A stretch of DNA of 5,470 nucleotides, from assembly GCA_943325435.2 (NCBI GenBank), contig CALPPK020000109.1, positions 1-5,470 on the forward strand, read 5' to 3'. Below, piece after piece: positions 5,075 to 5,470 of the stretch. Under the pieces are notes generated by a model that made no database searches, was not told the origin of the DNA, and was given only the letters and a program-made list of their open reading frames with translations. The translations under genes were made by a program, and so were the position numbers. Origin of the DNA: Bifidobacterium breve. GTDB lineage: Bacteria > Actinomycetota > Acidimicrobiia > Acidimicrobiales > Ilumatobacteraceae. Position 1 is the first letter of the stretch; every line of letters begins with the position of its first letter.

Positions 5075-5470
5075 GTGGCATCACGAGATCCCTTCTTGGT
5101 GTTGTCCGTAAAACGCGGAGCTTCTCCTGACGAAATCCGTCGAGCCTGGCGGGAAAGAGCTCGGATAGTTCACCCGGATGTCGGGGGTACTGATGAGGCA
5201 ATGCAGGAACTCAACGAAGCCTTACAAGCGGCTTTAGCAATTGAGGACACTGTCGCCGAAGTAAAATTTGTGACCTCGCCCGTATTAGTGCGTCGTGAGA
5301 GAGATGTTTCAAGCTTCACTGTTGATGTTCTTCCCGCAGAGTGTTTTGAAGCGTTGCTGATTGTTGCGGGAATCAGTGGAGCAATTTCTCACGAAGAGCC
5401 TCCGTACCAGTTGGAGTTTTCTCTTCATGACTCTGATGTGAATGGCGCGCTCAATGGATGGTGTCGGTGC
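5075..5470 (+). CDS. J-domain (DnaJ-like) protein, 3' end cut off by window edge
   Basis: The 132 visible residues run open to the window edge. Residues 5-54 form a J domain: DPFLVLSV helix I, ASPDEIRRAWRERARIV helix II, the diagnostic His33-Pro34-Asp35, then a short DEAMQELNEALQAAL helix III. The HPD motif means it can in principle stimulate an Hsp70 (DnaK) ATPase. There is no Gly/Phe region or zinc finger, so it is not DnaJ itself. After a short linker, about 76-132 begin a second alpha/beta domain (SFTVDVLPAECFEALL, then EEPPYQLEF and NGWCRC) that I have seen only in actinobacterial J-domain proteins of unknown role. The start is GTG at 5075, giving MASRDPF just ahead of helix I, with a weak AAGAG (5065-5069) overlapping the upstream stop codon. 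Its function and partner are unknown. Close spacing suggests co-transcription with the crotonase-family gene. Confidence 0.82.
   Translation, partial: MASRDPFLVLSVKRGASPDEIRRAWRERARIVHPDVGGTDEAMQELNEALQAALAIEDTVAEVKFVTSPVLVRRERDVSSFTVDVLPAECFEALLIVAGISGAISHEEPPYQLEFSLHDSDVNGALNGWCRC

Overview
The window looks like a gene-dense piece of an actinobacterial chromosome of moderate GC content. Class Acidimicrobiia (aquatic lineages) is my best guess. The grounds are the Thr-rich linker in a secreted peptidoglycan-binding protein, the ExxNR form of heme A synthase, a short J-domain protein with a small C-terminal domain ending in a GWCR motif, and an AttH/CrtC-like protein. This placement rests on remembered family features, not on a search.

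Layout, left to right: (1) 1-477, minus strand, 5' part of a secreted peptidoglycan-binding-domain protein. (2) 478-696, the only long intergenic stretch. It holds a good match to a FliA/WhiG-class (sigma-28-type) promoter reading left, and a direct repeat that may be an operator. (3) 697-1488, plus strand, classical short-chain dehydrogenase/reductase. (4) 1485-2597, minus strand, AttH/CrtC-like (lipocalin-type fold) protein of unknown function, whose stop codon overlaps the SDR stop. (5) about 2674-3552, plus strand, heme A synthase CtaA. (6) 3554-4240, minus strand, histidine phosphatase family protein. (7) 4260-5066, plus strand, enoyl-CoA hydratase/isomerase family protein. (8) 5075-5470, plus strand, start of a J-domain protein that runs off the right edge.

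The strand switches at almost every gene (- + - + - + +). Both convergent junctions are essentially closed: one has overlapping stops and the other a 1-base gap. One divergent junction is 19 bases long, and the other has competing start codons that overlap on opposite strands. Only the last two genes (enoyl-CoA hydratase family and J-domain protein, 8 bases apart) look co-transcribed.

The genes do not form one obvious pathway. CtaA serves cytochrome oxidase heme supply. The SDR, the AttH/CrtC-like protein and the crotonase-fold protein would fit lipid or terpenoid metabolism, but that is inference from family and proximity. I see no mobile element, CRISPR array, tRNA or rRNA and no clear new defence or metabolic system. 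The strongest non-coding signal is the sigma-28-like promoter in front of the peptidoglycan-binding protein gene.
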